Source of the DNA: Cellulomonas bogoriensis 69B4 = DSM 16987
GTDB taxonomy: Bacteria; Actinomycetota; Actinomycetes; Actinomycetales; Cellulomonadaceae
Reading direction: 5' to 3'
NCBI RefSeq assembly: GCF_000767165.1
Contig: NZ_AXCZ01000011.1
Location: forward strand, 1 to 35,870
Length of the DNA stretch: 35,870 nucleotides
Shown here: piece by piece, positions 9,464 through 18,060 of the stretch
How positions within the stretch are numbered: the first letter of the stretch is position 1
Layout of the letters: the number at the start of each line of letters is the position of its first letter
Notes under the pieces: model-generated
What the model was told of the DNA's origin: nothing
The model's input: the letters and a program-made list of their open reading frames with translations, nothing else
The model's database searches: none
Made by a program: the position numbers and the translations under genes

Positions 9464-9934
9464 GTGCCCGCCAACGACCGCCGCGAGACGCCCGCCATCG
9501 ACGCCGTGTCCCGGGCCATCATCGACCAGCTGCGACTGGACGGCCGCAAGCCCTACGCCGCGATCGCCAAGGCCGTGGGGCTGTCGGAGGCGGCCGTGCG
9601 GCAGCGCGTCCAACGCCTCGTCGAATCGGGGATCGTCCGGATCGTCGCCGTCACCGACGCCCGACGGCTGGGCCTGCAGCGGCACGCGAGCATCGGCATC
9701 AAGGCCGAGGGCGACCTCCAGGAGCTCGGACGGTCCCTGGCAGCGATCCCCGAGGTCGACCACGTGGTGATCACCGCCGGTGCGTTCGACGTGCTCGTGG
9801 AGGTGCTCTGCCACGACGACGAGCACCTGCTGACCGTCCTGAACGGCGGAATCAGGTCCCTGCCCGGCGTGCTGACGACCGAGACGTTCGTGCACCTGGA
9901 GGCGCACGACCACCTGGGCGGCTGGACCGGCTGA
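9464..9934 (+). CDS. Lrp/AsnC family transcriptional regulator
   Basis: This is a 156-residue DNA-binding regulator of the feast/famine family. The N-terminal winged helix-turn-helix covers about residues 12-65 (AIIDQLRLDGRKPYAAIAKA, VGLSEAAVRQRVQRLVESGI). The C-terminal RAM effector-binding domain covers about 70-150 (RHASIGIKAEGDLQEL, VDHVVITAGAFDVLVEVLCH, HLLTVLNGGIRSLPGVLTTE). The start is the GTG at 9464-9466, with CAGGAG directly upstream. Its effector and targets cannot be told from sequence; RAM-domain proteins usually bind amino acids. It is divergent from rseP (99-base gap) and convergent with dxr, whose stop lies 6 bases beyond. It may be a local regulator of rseP, which is inference from position only. 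Confidence 0.92.
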   Translation: MPANDRRETPAIDAVSRAIIDQLRLDGRKPYAAIAKAVGLSEAAVRQRVQRLVESGIVRIVAVTDARRLGLQRHASIGIKAEGDLQELGRSLAAIPEVDHVVITAGAFDVLVEVLCHDDEHLLTVLNGGIRSLPGVLTTETFVHLEAHDHLGGWTG

Positions 9935-9940
9935 GGCCGG

Positions 9941-11128
9941 TCAGGCCAAGGACATGACCTCGTGGGCACGGCGCCGCGCCCAGCCCTCGACCGCGAGCAG
10001 GCTCTCCAGGTCGAGGTCACCGGCGGGGTGCTCGTGCTCGGCCAGGACCTTCTCCACGGTGGGCACCAGGTCCAGGAAGCCGATGCGGCCGTCGAGGAAC
10101 GCGGCCACGCCCTCCTCGTTGACCGCGTTGTAGACCGCGGGGTGGGAGGGCGAGGCCTCCACGCACGACCGGGCCAGACCCACCGCCGGGAACGCGTCGT
10201 CGTCCAACGGCTCGAACGTCCAGGAGGACGCCAAGGACCAGTCGCACGGGGCGACCGCCCCGGGGAGCCTGTCGGGCCAGGCCAGGCCCAGCGCGATCGG
10301 CAGGCGCATGTCCGGCGGCGAGGCCTGGACGACGGTCGACCCGTCCACGAACTCGACCATCGAGTGCACCACCGACTGCGGGTGCACCACCACGGCCACG
10401 TCGCGCACCGGGACGTCGAACAGGTGGTGCGCCTCGATCAGCTCCAGACCCTTGTTCATCAGCGTCGCCGAGCTCACGGTCACCACCGGGCCCATCGACC
10501 AGGTCGGGTGGGCGAGCGCCTGGGCCGGCGTCACGTCCACCAGCTCGTGCCGGGCCCGCCCCCGGAACGGACCACCGGAGGCGGTGAGCACCAGACGGCG
10601 CACCTCCTGCCTGCGCCCGGAGCGCAGGCACTGGGCGATGGCCGAGTGCTCGGAGTCCACCGGGACGATCTGCTCGGGCCGCACCTGCGCGTCCCGCACC
10701 AGCGTGCCGCCGACGACCATCGACTCCTTGTTCGCCAGCGCGAGGGTGCTCCCGGCCCGCAGGGCTGCCAACGTCGGCCCCAGACCGATGGACCCCGTGA
10801 CCGCGTTGAGCACGACGTCCGCGCCACGGCCGGCGAGCTGGGCGGCCGCGTCGGGGCCCGTGACCAGCTCGACCCCGGCGCTCGGCAGCCTCTGCTCGGC
10901 CGCCACCCGGGTCACCTGCTCCAGCACCGCGATGGCCGCGGACGGGTCGCCGACCGCGACGGTCTGGGCACCGGTCGCCACCACCTGCTCCGCCAGGGCC
11001 CGCGGGTCACGACCACCGGCGGCCAGCCCCACGACCCGGAACAGGTCCGGGTGGCGGGCGATCACCTCCAGGGCCTGGGTCCCCACGGAACCGGTCGAGC
11101 CGAGGACGATGACGGTGCGTTGAGTCAC
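9941..11128 (-). CDS. dxr: 1-deoxy-D-xylulose 5-phosphate reductoisomerase
   Basis: Dxr (IspC) converts DXP to 2-C-methylerythritol 4-phosphate using NADPH, the first committed MEP step and the target of fosmidomycin. The 395-residue protein has the Rossmann motif VIVLGSTGSVGTQALEVIAR at residues 6-25, the conserved LALANKESMVVGG, and the metal/substrate motif VPVDSEHSAIAQCL. These are followed by LTASGGPFRG, HPTWSMGPVVTVSSATLMNK, GLELIEAHHLF and HPQSVVHSMVEFVDGS, all canonical. The C-terminal helical domain ends at the stop next to the AsnC gene. The start is the GTG at 11126-11128 with CACAAT 6 bases upstream, a candidate leaderless promoter. Confidence 0.97.
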   Translation of the reverse strand: MTQRTVIVLGSTGSVGTQALEVIARHPDLFRVVGLAAGGRDPRALAEQVVATGAQTVAVGDPSAAIAVLEQVTRVAAEQRLPSAGVELVTGPDAAAQLAGRGADVVLNAVTGSIGLGPTLAALRAGSTLALANKESMVVGGTLVRDAQVRPEQIVPVDSEHSAIAQCLRSGRRQEVRRLVLTASGGPFRGRARHELVDVTPAQALAHPTWSMGPVVTVSSATLMNKGLELIEAHHLFDVPVRDVAVVVHPQSVVHSMVEFVDGSTVVQASPPDMRLPIALGLAWPDRLPGAVAPCDWSLASSWTFEPLDDDAFPAVGLARSCVEASPSHPAVYNAVNEEGVAAFLDGRIGFLDLVPTVEKVLAEHEHPAGDLDLESLLAVEGWARRRAHEVMSLA

Positions 11129-11134
11129 GCGCCC

Positions 11135-11140
11135 ATTGTG
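11135..11140 (-). promoter_or_regulatory. Candidate -10 box before dxr
   Basis: CACAAT on the minus strand lies exactly 6 bases before the dxr GTG and no ribosome site is present. It is the weakest in sequence among the repeated cases but has identical spacing. Confidence 0.42.
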
Positions 11141-11194
11141 CTGGACGTCAGGACCCGCGCGTCCGGCTTCGCCACCACCGGAGCCGCAGCGAGG

Positions 11195-11746
11195 TCACTC
11201 GACGCCGAGGAGGACCTCCACCGCACGGTCGCAGAACGCGTCGACCGCCGGCTCGCCGTAGGCCGACTTACCGGTACGACGACCGAACGTCGCGTGCCGC
11301 ACCTCGTCGGAGGTGAGGGACTCGCCGTGGTCGAAGTAGTCGATCAGGCGGTGGCACAGCTCGTCGACGTCCTCGGCGTCGTAGCCGGGCTCGCCGCGAC
11401 GGGGTGGGGCGAACCGCTCGCCGTCGGGCCGGGTGAGGCGGCCGTAGAGCGTGCGCGCCTGGTCCGCCAGGTGGTCCATCCACGCCTGCTGGCCGTGCTC
11501 GGCGACGAACTGGGTCCGGTGTCGCGCCACGAACGCCCGCTCGAGGCGGTCCATCGCCCCGTCGACCGCCGACGTCGCGTACCCACCACGGACCAGGTCG
11601 AATGCCGCGTTGCGGACGTCCGAGCCGGTCAGGTGCTCACCGTCCTCGCCCTCGTACACGCGGCGGGCGCGGTCGAAGAACTCGTCGACCTGAACCGGGT
11701 CGTAGCCCGACCCGAGACGACCGACCTTCCGGAACATGGTGCTCAT
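11195..11746 (-). CDS. DivIVA-domain-containing protein with two domain repeats
   Basis: This 183-residue protein is built from two DivIVA-type (DivI1A) modules. The first runs from about residue 4 ([20 protein letters not shown]) to 70, with the second half-motif [20 protein letters not shown]. The second runs from about 115 ([20 protein letters not shown]) to the end, with [20 protein letters not shown] and [13 protein letters not shown]. It has no long coiled coil and no membrane segment, unlike Wag31/DivIVA itself, so it is a small adaptor-like relative of unknown function. The ATG at 11744-11746 overlaps the rlmN stop in an ATGA junction, so it is translationally coupled to rlmN. It is the last gene of the long run descending from rpsB. 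Confidence 0.85.
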   Translation of the reverse strand: MSTMFRKVGRLGSGYDPVQVDEFFDRARRVYEGEDGEHLTGSDVRNAAFDLVRGGYATSAVDGAMDRLERAFVARHRTQFVAEHGQQAWMDHLADQARTLYGRLTRPDGERFAPPRRGEPGYDAEDVDELCHRLIDYFDHGESLTSDEVRHATFGRRTGKSAYGEPAVDAFCDRAVEVLLGVE

Positions 11747-12888
11747 GGGACCTCCTCAGCGGCGAGCTGGCCGCACGCGCCGTCGATGTCGCTGCCCCGG
11801 GTGTCACGGACCGTCGTCGGGATGCCGTGAGCCCGCAGACGCGCCACGAACTCCGCCTCGACGTCCCGCTCGCTCGCGGTCCAGATCGACCCGGGGGTGG
11901 GGTTCAGGGGGATGGGATTCACGTGCACCCAACCGCGGCCGCGCTCGGTGAGCTTGGTGCCGAGCAGGTCCGCACGCCAGGCGTGGTCGTTCATGTCCTT
12001 GATGAGCGCGTACTCGATGCTCACCCGGCGCCCCGTCGCCTCGAAGTAGCGTCGGGCCGCGTCCAGCACCTCGTCCACCGACCACCGCGTGTTGACGGGG
12101 ACCAGCTCGCTGCGCAGCTCGTCATCAGGCGCGTGCAGCGACAGGGCCAACGTCACCGGGATGCCCTCCCCCGCGAGCTTGTCCATGGCCGGCACCAGAC
12201 CCACGGTGGACACCGTGACGTTCCGCGCCGAGATGCCCAGCCCCTCCGGGACGGGCGCCACGAACGCCCGCACCGCAGCCATGACGGTCCGGTAGTTGGC
12301 GAGCGGCTCACCCATCCCCATGAAGACCAGGTTCGTCAGGCGACCCGGGCCACCGGCCACCTCGCCCCGCTCCAGTGCGCGAGCGGCCGCACGGACCTGC
12401 TCCACGACCTCACCGGTCGACAGGTTGCGGGTCAGGCCCAGCTGCCCGGTCGCGCAGAAGGGGCAGGCCATGCCGCACCCGGCCTGGCTGGACACGCACA
12501 ACGTCGCCCGGCCCGGATAGCGCATCAGGACCGACTCGACCTTCACGCCGTCGTGCAGGTGCCACAACGTCTTCACGGTCGCACCCGCGTCGGCCTCCAT
12601 CGTCCGCACCGGGCGCAGCAGCTCGGGGAACAGCGCCTCCGCCAGCCTGGTCCGCGACGTGGCCGGCAGGTCGGTCATCTCGGACGGGTCCACCGTGTGG
12701 TGGTCGAAGTAGTGGGTCGCGAGCTGCTTGGCGCGGAACGGCTTCTCGCCCAGCTCCACGACCGCGGCGGCACGCTCCTCGGCCGAGAGGTCGGCGAAGT
12801 GCCGCGGGGGCTTGCCCCGCCGCGGGGCGGTCATCGTCAGGGGGAGCGCGACCCGACCGGGCTCGTCCCCAGGTCTCACCTCAACCAT
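11743..12888 (-). CDS. rlmN: Dual-specificity 23S rRNA/tRNA adenine-C2 methyltransferase RlmN
   Basis: RlmN is a radical SAM enzyme that methylates C2 of A2503 in 23S rRNA and A37 in some tRNAs. The 381-residue protein has the radical SAM cluster Cys138, Cys142, Cys145 in CGMACPFC, preceded by Cys131 in TLCVSSQ. Cys372 lies in DGACGQL near the C-terminus; these last two correspond to the paired catalytic cysteines of the family. Other landmarks are [42 protein letters not shown] and [13 protein letters not shown]. The start used is the ATG at 12886-12888; the ribosome site is weak, and an in-frame ATG at codon 19 is a possible alternative. The stop overlaps the start of the DivIVA-domain gene. 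Confidence 0.96.
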   Translation of the reverse strand: MVEVRPGDEPGRVALPLTMTAPRRGKPPRHFADLSAEERAAAVVELGEKPFRAKQLATHYFDHHTVDPSEMTDLPATSRTRLAEALFPELLRPVRTMEADAGATVKTLWHLHDGVKVESVLMRYPGRATLCVSSQAGCGMACPFCATGQLGLTRNLSTGEVVEQVRAAARALERGEVAGGPGRLTNLVFMGMGEPLANYRTVMAAVRAFVAPVPEGLGISARNVTVSTVGLVPAMDKLAGEGIPVTLALSLHAPDDELRSELVPVNTRWSVDEVLDAARRYFEATGRRVSIEYALIKDMNDHAWRADLLGTKLTERGRGWVHVNPIPLNPTPGSIWTASERDVEAEFVARLRAHGIPTTVRDTRGSDIDGACGQLAAEEVP

Positions 12889-12910
12889 GGCACCGCACAG
12901 CCTCTCACGC

Positions 12911-13780
12911 TCAGTCCCCCACGACCGGGAGCGCCACGAGCAGGACCATGTAGACCAGCGGTGCGGTGAGCACCATCGAGTCGAGGCGGTCCAGGACTCC
13001 CCCGTGACCCGGGAGCAGGGAGCCCATGTCCTTGAGCTCCAGATCCCGCTTCAGCAACGACTCGGCCAGGTCGCCCAGCGTCGAGGTGAGGACGGCGCCG
13101 ATGCCCAGCGCCACACCGACGACCGCCGAGGCGTCGAACGCCCAGACGAAGCCCACGCCGCCGACCGCACCCGCGAGCACGAACGACCCGAACAGCCCCT
13201 CCCAGGACTTCTTCGGGCTGACCGACGGGGCGAGCGGGTGCCGTCCGGCCAGCACACCGGCCACGTACCCCCCGGTGTCGCTCGCGACGGCGAGCAGCAC
13301 GAACAGCGCGACGCGACGTACCCCGTCGGCCTCGGCGAGCATGAGCATGACGAAGCCGGCCATGAACGGGACGTACGCGGCCGCGAACGTCGCAGCGGTC
13401 GCGTCCCGGAGGGCGGAGGGCCCGCTCCCGTCCAGCACCCGCCACACCACGACACCGCCCGCGGTGAGCATGAACGCGACCATCAGGGCCTCGGGGCCCG
13501 AGGCGTACGCCGAGACCAGGATGCCCGTGGACCCCACCAGCAGGGGCAGCAGCGGGATCTGGATGCGCCGGCGCGCGAACGCCTGCGACAGCTCCCAGAG
13601 CGCTGCACCGCACGCCACCGCCGCGAACACGACGAACAGCTCCTTGCGCCAGTACAGCGACCCTGCCACGGCGCCGAGGAGTCCCACCCCCACGGCGATC
13701 GCCAGGGGCAGGTTGCGTCCGGCCCTGGGCGTGCGCCCGGAGCCGGACACCGTCGTCGGCATCCCTGCGAGCTCAGTCAT
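12911..13780 (-). CDS. cdsA: Phosphatidate cytidylyltransferase (CDP-diacylglycerol synthase)
   Basis: CdsA is the integral membrane enzyme that makes CDP-diacylglycerol from phosphatidic acid and CTP, feeding all phospholipid synthesis. The 289-residue protein has several hydrophobic helices (for example [20 protein letters not shown], and [20 protein letters not shown]). The family signature spans residues 241-267: [20 protein letters not shown], then GVLDRLD, with the metal-binding aspartates. The earlier SPKKSWEG motif is also present. The ATG at 13778-13780 overlaps the frr stop by one base (TGATG). The order pyrH-frr-cdsA is conserved across bacteria. Confidence 0.96.
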   Translation of the reverse strand: MTELAGMPTTVSGSGRTPRAGRNLPLAIAVGVGLLGAVAGSLYWRKELFVVFAAVACGAALWELSQAFARRRIQIPLLPLLVGSTGILVSAYASGPEALMVAFMLTAGGVVVWRVLDGSGPSALRDATAATFAAAYVPFMAGFVMLMLAEADGVRRVALFVLLAVASDTGGYVAGVLAGRHPLAPSVSPKKSWEGLFGSFVLAGAVGGVGFVWAFDASAVVGVALGIGAVLTSTLGDLAESLLKRDLELKDMGSLLPGHGGVLDRLDSMVLTAPLVYMVLLVALPVVGD

Positions 13781-14337
13781 CAGACCTCGAGGAGCTCGTT
13801 CTCCTTGGCGGCCAGCACCTGGTCGATCAGGTCGACGTGACGCCGCGTCACCGCCTCGAGCTCCTTCTCGGCGCGGGTCCCCTCGTCCTCGCCGGCCTCG
13901 CCGTCCTTGACGAGCCGGTCGAGCTGCTCCTTGGCGCGGCGACGGACGTTCCGGATCGCGACCCGAGCCTCCTCGGCCTTGTGCCGGGCGAGACGGACGT
14001 AGTCCTTGCGGCGCTCCTCCGTCAGCTGGGGAAGCACGACCCGGATGACCTTGCCGTCGTTGCTCGGGTTGACGCCCAGGTCGGAGTCGCGCAGGGCGCG
14101 CTCGACGTCACCCAGGGAGCTCACGTCGAACGGGGAGATGAGGATGGTCCGGGCCTCGGGCGTCGCGAACGAGGCCAGCTGCTGCAACGGAGTCGGAGCA
14201 CCGTAGTAGTCGACGGTGATCTTGCTGAACATCGCCGGGTTCGCACGGCCGGTCCGGATCGTCGCGAAGTCCTCCTTGGCGACCTCGACAGCCTTGTCCA
14301 TCTTCTCCTCGGCCTCGAGGAGGGTCTCGTCGATCAC
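13780..14337 (-). CDS. frr: Ribosome recycling factor
   Basis: RRF splits post-termination ribosomes together with EF-G. The 185-residue protein is of standard length and has the expected motifs: [20 protein letters not shown], then [74 protein letters not shown] and [20 protein letters not shown]. The start is the GTG at 14335-14337 with GGAGCA as ribosome site. It lies between pyrH (61 bases upstream) and cdsA (one-base overlap). Confidence 0.98.
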   Translation of the reverse strand: MIDETLLEAEEKMDKAVEVAKEDFATIRTGRANPAMFSKITVDYYGAPTPLQQLASFATPEARTILISPFDVSSLGDVERALRDSDLGVNPSNDGKVIRVVLPQLTEERRKDYVRLARHKAEEARVAIRNVRRRAKEQLDRLVKDGEAGEDEGTRAEKELEAVTRRHVDLIDQVLAAKENELLEV

Positions 14338-14367
14338 CGGTGCTCCTTCATGTCGTCAGGCGGGCTG

Positions 14368-14401
14368 GCGGTGCGTCACCGTCAGGTCGAGCGGTGCGTC
14401 A
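14368..14401. repeat. 11-base direct repeat between frr and pyrH
   Basis: GCGGTGCGTCA occurs at 14368-14378 and again at 14391-14401, where the second copy contains the pyrH stop codon. The 23-base periodicity could be chance in such GC-rich sequence. No function can be assigned. Confidence 0.4.
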
Positions 14402-15151
14402 GGCGGTGAGCAGTGTCCCGATCTTCTCACCCAGCAGGGCACGGGTGACGTTCCCCTCAGATCCCATCCCGAACACGCGCATCACCACACCGTTGTCGCG
14501 GCACAGGCTCAGGGCCGTGGCATCCATGACCTCCAGGCCGTCCATGAGGGCACGGGTGTACGTCACGCTGTCCAGCCGCTCGGCCCCGGGGTCGGTCCTG
14601 GGGTCGGCGGTGTAGACACCGTCCACCCCGTTCTTGCCCATGAGCACCTCGTCGCAGTGCGTCTCCAGCGCGCGCTGGACCGAGACCGTGTCGGTGGAGA
14701 AGTACGGCATGCCCGCACCGGCTCCGAAGATCACCACCCGACCCTTCTCGAGGTGCCGGATGGCACGCAGGGGGATGTAGGGCTCTGCGACCTGGCCCAT
14801 CGTGATGGCGGTCTGCACCCGCGTGCTCACGCCGTTCTGCTCGAGGAAGTCCTGCAGCGCGAGGCAGTTCATGACCGTGCCGAGCATGCCCATGTAGTCG
14901 GCACGAGCACGGTCCAGGCCCCGCTGGGACAGCTCCGCACCGCGGAAGAAGTTCCCGCCACCGACGACCACGGCCACCTGAACGCCGCGGCGGACCGCCT
15001 CGGCGATCTCGGCAGCGACCCGCTGCACGACGTCGGGGGCCAGCCCGACCCCACCACCGCCGAACGTCTCACCCGAGAGCTTCAGGAGCACGCGACGCGA
15101 CGCCTCCCCGTCCAACGCGGCACTTTCGCCGACGACGCCCATCTGCCCCAC
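14399..15151 (-). CDS. pyrH: UMP kinase
   Basis: This bacterial UMP kinase of the amino acid kinase fold makes UDP for pyrimidine nucleotide synthesis. The 250-residue protein shows [80 protein letters not shown] and [20 protein letters not shown], all characteristic. The start used is the GTG at 15149-15151, with AGGAGGAGAC 4 bases before it; an ATG at codon 4 is further from the ribosome site. It follows the tsf terminator, so its expression is probably partly independent of rpsB-tsf. Confidence 0.97.
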   Translation of the reverse strand: MGQMGVVGESAALDGEASRRVLLKLSGETFGGGGVGLAPDVVQRVAAEIAEAVRRGVQVAVVVGGGNFFRGAELSQRGLDRARADYMGMLGTVMNCLALQDFLEQNGVSTRVQTAITMGQVAEPYIPLRAIRHLEKGRVVIFGAGAGMPYFSTDTVSVQRALETHCDEVLMGKNGVDGVYTADPRTDPGAERLDSVTYTRALMDGLEVMDATALSLCRDNGVVMRVFGMGSEGNVTRALLGEKIGTLLTA

Positions 15152-15202
15152 GTCTCCTCCTGTGCTCCACGAGTCGAGCCGCCTGGTACGGCCTGGTGTG
15201 CG

Positions 15203-15236
15203 ACGGCGGCCCCGACCCTGGGGTCGGGGCCGCCGT
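15203..15236 (-). terminator. Intrinsic terminator-like hairpin after tsf
   Basis: A perfect 15-base-pair inverted repeat (15203-15217 with 15222-15236) with a 4-base loop lies 13 bases downstream of the tsf stop. No T-tract follows, as is common in high-GC Actinobacteria. It separates the rpsB-tsf unit from pyrH-frr. Confidence 0.8.
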
Positions 15237-15249
15237 CAGGCGATCCGGC

Positions 15250-16089
15250 TCAGGCTCCCACGCGGAAGCGCGCGAAGCCCGTCACCGCGCCGCCCGCGTC
15301 GGCCAGGACCTGGCCCACGGACTTCTTCGGCTCCTTGGCGTACGCCTGGTCGACCAGGACGCTCTCCTTGAAGAACCCGTTGAGGCGACCCTCGACGATC
15401 TTCGGGAGCGCAGCCTCGGGCTTGCCCTCGTTGCGCGAGGTCTCCTCAGCGATGCGACGCTCGTTCTCGACCGTCTCGGCCGGGACGTCCTCACGCGTGA
15501 GGTAGGTGGGCGAGAACGCGGCGACGTGCATGGCCACGTCCTTGCCGACCGCGCCACCGGCCGCGTCGGTGCCGACGAGGACGCCGACCTGGGGCGGGAG
15601 GTCCTTGTTGACCTTGTGCAGGTACACGCTGACCTTCTCGGCGGTCACGCGCGCGACCCGGCGCAGGACGATCTTCTCGCCCAGGGTCGCGGCGGTCTCG
15701 TCGATCATCGTGCGGACCTCACGCCCGTCGACCTGCGAGCCCAGGACGGCCTCGACGTCGTCGGTGCCCAGGGCCACCGCTGCCGCGAGCACCTGCTCGG
15801 CCAGCGTGACGAACGTGGCGTTCTTCGCCACGAAGTCCGTCTCGGAGTTCAGCTCGATCAGCACACCGGTCTGACCGGAGGCGTCGTCGGCCACGTGGGC
15901 GGCGACCAGGCCGTCCGAGGCAGAACGGCCCTCCCTCTTGCTCACACCCTTGAGACCCTTGACGCGGATGATCTCCAGCGCCTTCTCGGCGTCACCCTCG
16001 GCCTCGTCCAGGGCCTTCTTGACGTCGAGCATGCCCGCACCGGTCCGCTCCCGGAGCGCCTTGATGTCTGCAGCCGTGTAGTTGGCCAT
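15250..16089 (-). CDS. tsf: Translation elongation factor Ts
   Basis: EF-Ts is the nucleotide exchange factor for EF-Tu. The 279-residue protein starts MANYTAADIKALRERTGAGM with the UBA-like N-terminal domain (LDVKKALDEAEGDAEKALEI), then the signature LIELNSETDFVAKNATF that contacts EF-Tu. Two dimerisation-type subdomains follow, and the C-terminal helix contains NGFFKESVLVDQAYAKEPKK. The length is normal for Actinobacteria. The ATG at 16087-16089 is preceded by AAGGAAG. It lies 60 bases downstream of rpsB and is followed by a strong hairpin terminator. Confidence 0.98.
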   Translation of the reverse strand: MANYTAADIKALRERTGAGMLDVKKALDEAEGDAEKALEIIRVKGLKGVSKREGRSASDGLVAAHVADDASGQTGVLIELNSETDFVAKNATFVTLAEQVLAAAVALGTDDVEAVLGSQVDGREVRTMIDETAATLGEKIVLRRVARVTAEKVSVYLHKVNKDLPPQVGVLVGTDAAGGAVGKDVAMHVAAFSPTYLTREDVPAETVENERRIAEETSRNEGKPEAALPKIVEGRLNGFFKESVLVDQAYAKEPKKSVGQVLADAGGAVTGFARFRVGA

Positions 16090-16128
16090 GAGCTTCCTTG
16101 TCTGTTGGTCGTTCAGGTCCGCGTGAGC

Positions 16129-16143
16129 AGGCGCCGCCGGCGC
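16129..16143 (-). other. Small palindromic hairpin between rpsB and tsf
   Basis: GGCGCC-GCC-GGCGCC forms a 6-base-pair stem with a 3-base loop in the 60-base rpsB-tsf spacer. It may attenuate read-through into tsf or protect the rpsB 3' end. It is too short to call a terminator with confidence. Confidence 0.4.
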
Positions 16144-16149
16144 CCCGCC

Positions 16150-17184
16150 TCACTGCTTGTCGTCGGCCGCAGGCTCGGAGGCACCCGTGGCGGCAGCAGC
16201 CGGAGCCGCGTCCTGACCGGTCGGCACCGCACCGGCCGCACCGTCACCCACCGCGGCGGCAGGGCTCTCGACCTGCGCCTCGGCGGCGGCGTTGTCAGCA
16301 GGCAGGTCGTCGGTGGCGACCTGCGAGGAGCCCGGGGGCACCGTGACGTCCTCAGGACCCTGCGGGGCGGAGGGCTCGGTCTGCACCGCACCGCCCTCGG
16401 AGCCGGAGCCACCACCGGCGAGGAGCTCCTGCTCCCACTCGGCCAGTGGCTCGGACGCCACGGCAGCACCCTCGGCGGGGGCGGACCGACCAGAGGCACG
16501 GGCGATCAGGCCCTCGGCGGCGGCGTCGGCGATCACGCGGGTCAGGAGCGTCACGGCACGGATCGCGTCGTCGTTGCCGGGGATCTGGTAGTCGACCAGG
16601 TCCGGGTCGCAGTTGGTGTCCAGGATCGCCACGACCGGGATCCCCAGCTTGCGGGCCTCGTCGACGGCCAGGTGCTCCTTGTTGGTGTCGACGACCCAGA
16701 TGGCCGACGGGACCTTGGACATGTCGCGGATGCCACCGAGGGTCTTGGTGAGCTTGTCCTTCTCACGGCGCATGATGAGCAGCTCCTTCTTGGTGAAGGC
16801 ACTGCCCGCGACGTCGTCGAAGTCGATCTCCTCGAGCTCCTTGAGCCGCTGGAGCCGCTTGTTGACGGTCTGGAAGTTGGTGAGCATGCCACCGAGCCAA
16901 CGCTGGTTGACGTAGGGCATCCCGACGCGCGAGGCCTGCTCGGCGACGGGCTCCTGGGCCTGCTTCTTGGTCCCGACGAACAGGATCGTCCCGCCGTGGG
17001 CGACGGTCTGCTTGACGAACTCGTAGGCGTTGTCGATGTAGGACAGCGACTGCTGCAGGTCGACGATGTAGATGCCGTTGCGCTCGGTGAAGATGAAGCG
17101 CTTCATCTTGGGGTTCCAGCGGCGGGTCTGGTGCCCGAAGTGGACACCGCTCTCGAGCAGCTGGCGCATGGTCACGACGGCCAT
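16150..17184 (-). CDS. rpsB: 30S ribosomal protein S2 with long C-terminal extension
   Basis: S2 binds the 30S subunit late in assembly and is needed for S1 docking and initiation. The conserved core is residues 1-230 ([123 protein letters not shown]). After it comes an extension of about 114 residues to residue 344, rich in Ala, Pro, Glu and Gly. It includes the [13 protein letters not shown] segment common in actinobacterial S2 and then a low-complexity tail. This is long compared with the 240-300 residues typical of bacteria. The start is the ATG at 17182-17184. It is the first gene of the unit with tsf and has a 230-base structured leader. Confidence 0.97.
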   Translation of the reverse strand: MAVVTMRQLLESGVHFGHQTRRWNPKMKRFIFTERNGIYIVDLQQSLSYIDNAYEFVKQTVAHGGTILFVGTKKQAQEPVAEQASRVGMPYVNQRWLGGMLTNFQTVNKRLQRLKELEEIDFDDVAGSAFTKKELLIMRREKDKLTKTLGGIRDMSKVPSAIWVVDTNKEHLAVDEARKLGIPVVAILDTNCDPDLVDYQIPGNDDAIRAVTLLTRVIADAAAEGLIARASGRSAPAEGAAVASEPLAEWEQELLAGGGSGSEGGAVQTEPSAPQGPEDVTVPPGSSQVATDDLPADNAAAEAQVESPAAAVGDGAAGAVPTGQDAAPAAAATGASEPAADDKQ

Positions 17185-17414
17185 GGCACGTCCTTCCGCG
17201 CGGCCCACGGGGCCGCGCACTGTGCAGGTGGGCGCCCGAAGGGTCCCACGGATCCGGTTGTCGACTCCGGTCGGGGTGACCGTCGTCCCTGGTGCCATGC
17301 CGCGCCGGGACCGGGCCTGGACCCGGACCGACCGGCGCGCGGACCACCGGAAAGCTGCTCCCGGTGGTGTGGTGATGGCACGCGATGTCACCCGGCGGAC
17401 CGGGTGCAGCGAGC
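17185..17414 (-). promoter_or_regulatory. Structured 5' leader of rpsB
   Basis: About 230 bases lie between the candidate -10 at 17415-17420 and the rpsB ATG. The leader holds a 9-base-pair stem with a 3-base loop (17198-17206 with 17210-17218) directly next to the ribosome-binding region. It also has an 8-base-pair stem with a 10-base loop (17343-17350 with 17361-17368) and a GC-rich imperfect stem around 17298-17342. S2 operons are autoregulated through such leaders in other bacteria, so this is a candidate ribosomal-protein leader. No match to a named RNA family can be claimed by eye. Confidence 0.45.
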
Positions 17415-17420
17415 ATCTTA
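17415..17420 (-). promoter_or_regulatory. Candidate -10 box of the rpsB promoter
   Basis: TAAGAT on the minus strand fits TANNNT and is the only such hexamer I see in the divergent rpsB/M23 gap. A convincing -35 is not visible. Transcription from here would start near 17408. Confidence 0.45.
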
Positions 17421-17480
17421 CCCGACCTGCGTCCCCACCGGGTGACCCCTCCGTGCGCCGGGTCGCGGTCCCGCACGAGG

Positions 17481-18059
17481 ATGGGCCGGGTGGACACCGT
17501 CGCACGCCCGAGCCGCCCCCCATCCGTGGAACGTCCAGGCACCCGTACCCGTGCCAGGAACCTGGGGACAGGTCTGGTCCTGGTGCTGCTGGTCGCACTC
17601 GGCCACTCCCCCACCCAGGCCGCGCAGGGCGGCGGCCCTCCGCTCCCCGAGCCGACCGGCGTCTACACGCTTCCGGTCACGCCGACGACGGTCCTGGAGC
17701 TGTTCGACCCGCCCCCCGCACCCTGGGCGCCGGGACACCGGGGCGTGGACCTGTCCACCACCCTGGGAGCGGAGGTCCGCGCCCCTGGCAGCGGCACGGT
17801 GACCTTCGCGGGGACCGTCGTGAACAGAGGAGTACTGACGATCACCCATGACGACGGACTGCGCTCCAGCCTGGAACCCGTGACCGCCGCCGTCTCGGTC
17901 GGCGACCGGGTGGCGCTCGGGCAGGTCGTCGCCCACGTCACCCCCGGCCACTCCCACTGCGAACCCACCTGCCTGCACTGGGGCGTGCGCGAGGGCGACC
18001 TCTACCTGGACCCCCTCAGCCTGCTGGGGCCGGTACCCCCCGTGGTCCTGCTGCCGTGA
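17481..18059 (+). CDS. Secreted M23-like (LytM fold) protein with altered active site
   Basis: This 192-residue protein carries an N-terminal export signal (basic TRTRARN, then [20 protein letters not shown], cleavage likely after the TQA-A region) and one M23/LytM domain (residues 84-180). Zinc-ligand positions are present as His86 and Asp90 in HRGVDLS and His166 in CLHWGVR. The first His of the usual HxH is Cys164, and the mid-domain catalytic His (normally in a YAHL-like motif) is not found (SSLEPV instead). Hydrolysis of peptidoglycan cross-links is therefore doubtful; it may bind or regulate. The locus matches Rv2891 in M. tuberculosis, beside rpsB. The start used is ATG 17481; a GTG at 17490 is 9 bases from the same GAGG and is equally plausible. 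It is convergent with the sigma factor gene, one base apart. Confidence 0.88.
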   Translation: MGRVDTVARPSRPPSVERPGTRTRARNLGTGLVLVLLVALGHSPTQAAQGGGPPLPEPTGVYTLPVTPTTVLELFDPPPAPWAPGHRGVDLSTTLGAEVRAPGSGTVTFAGTVVNRGVLTITHDDGLRSSLEPVTAAVSVGDRVALGQVVAHVTPGHSHCEPTCLHWGVREGDLYLDPLSLLGPVPPVVLLP

Positions 18060-18060
18060 G

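Noticed and set aside
15196-17445. A 749-codon open frame on the plus strand across tsf and rpsB, and similar long plus-strand frames over proS (3768-5453), amtB (31745-32923) and ffh (28157-29923)
   Set aside because: They are antisense to well-conserved genes. At this GC content third-position bias keeps the opposite frames free of stops, and their translations are Arg/Gly/His/Asp-rich low-complexity sequence with no family motifs.
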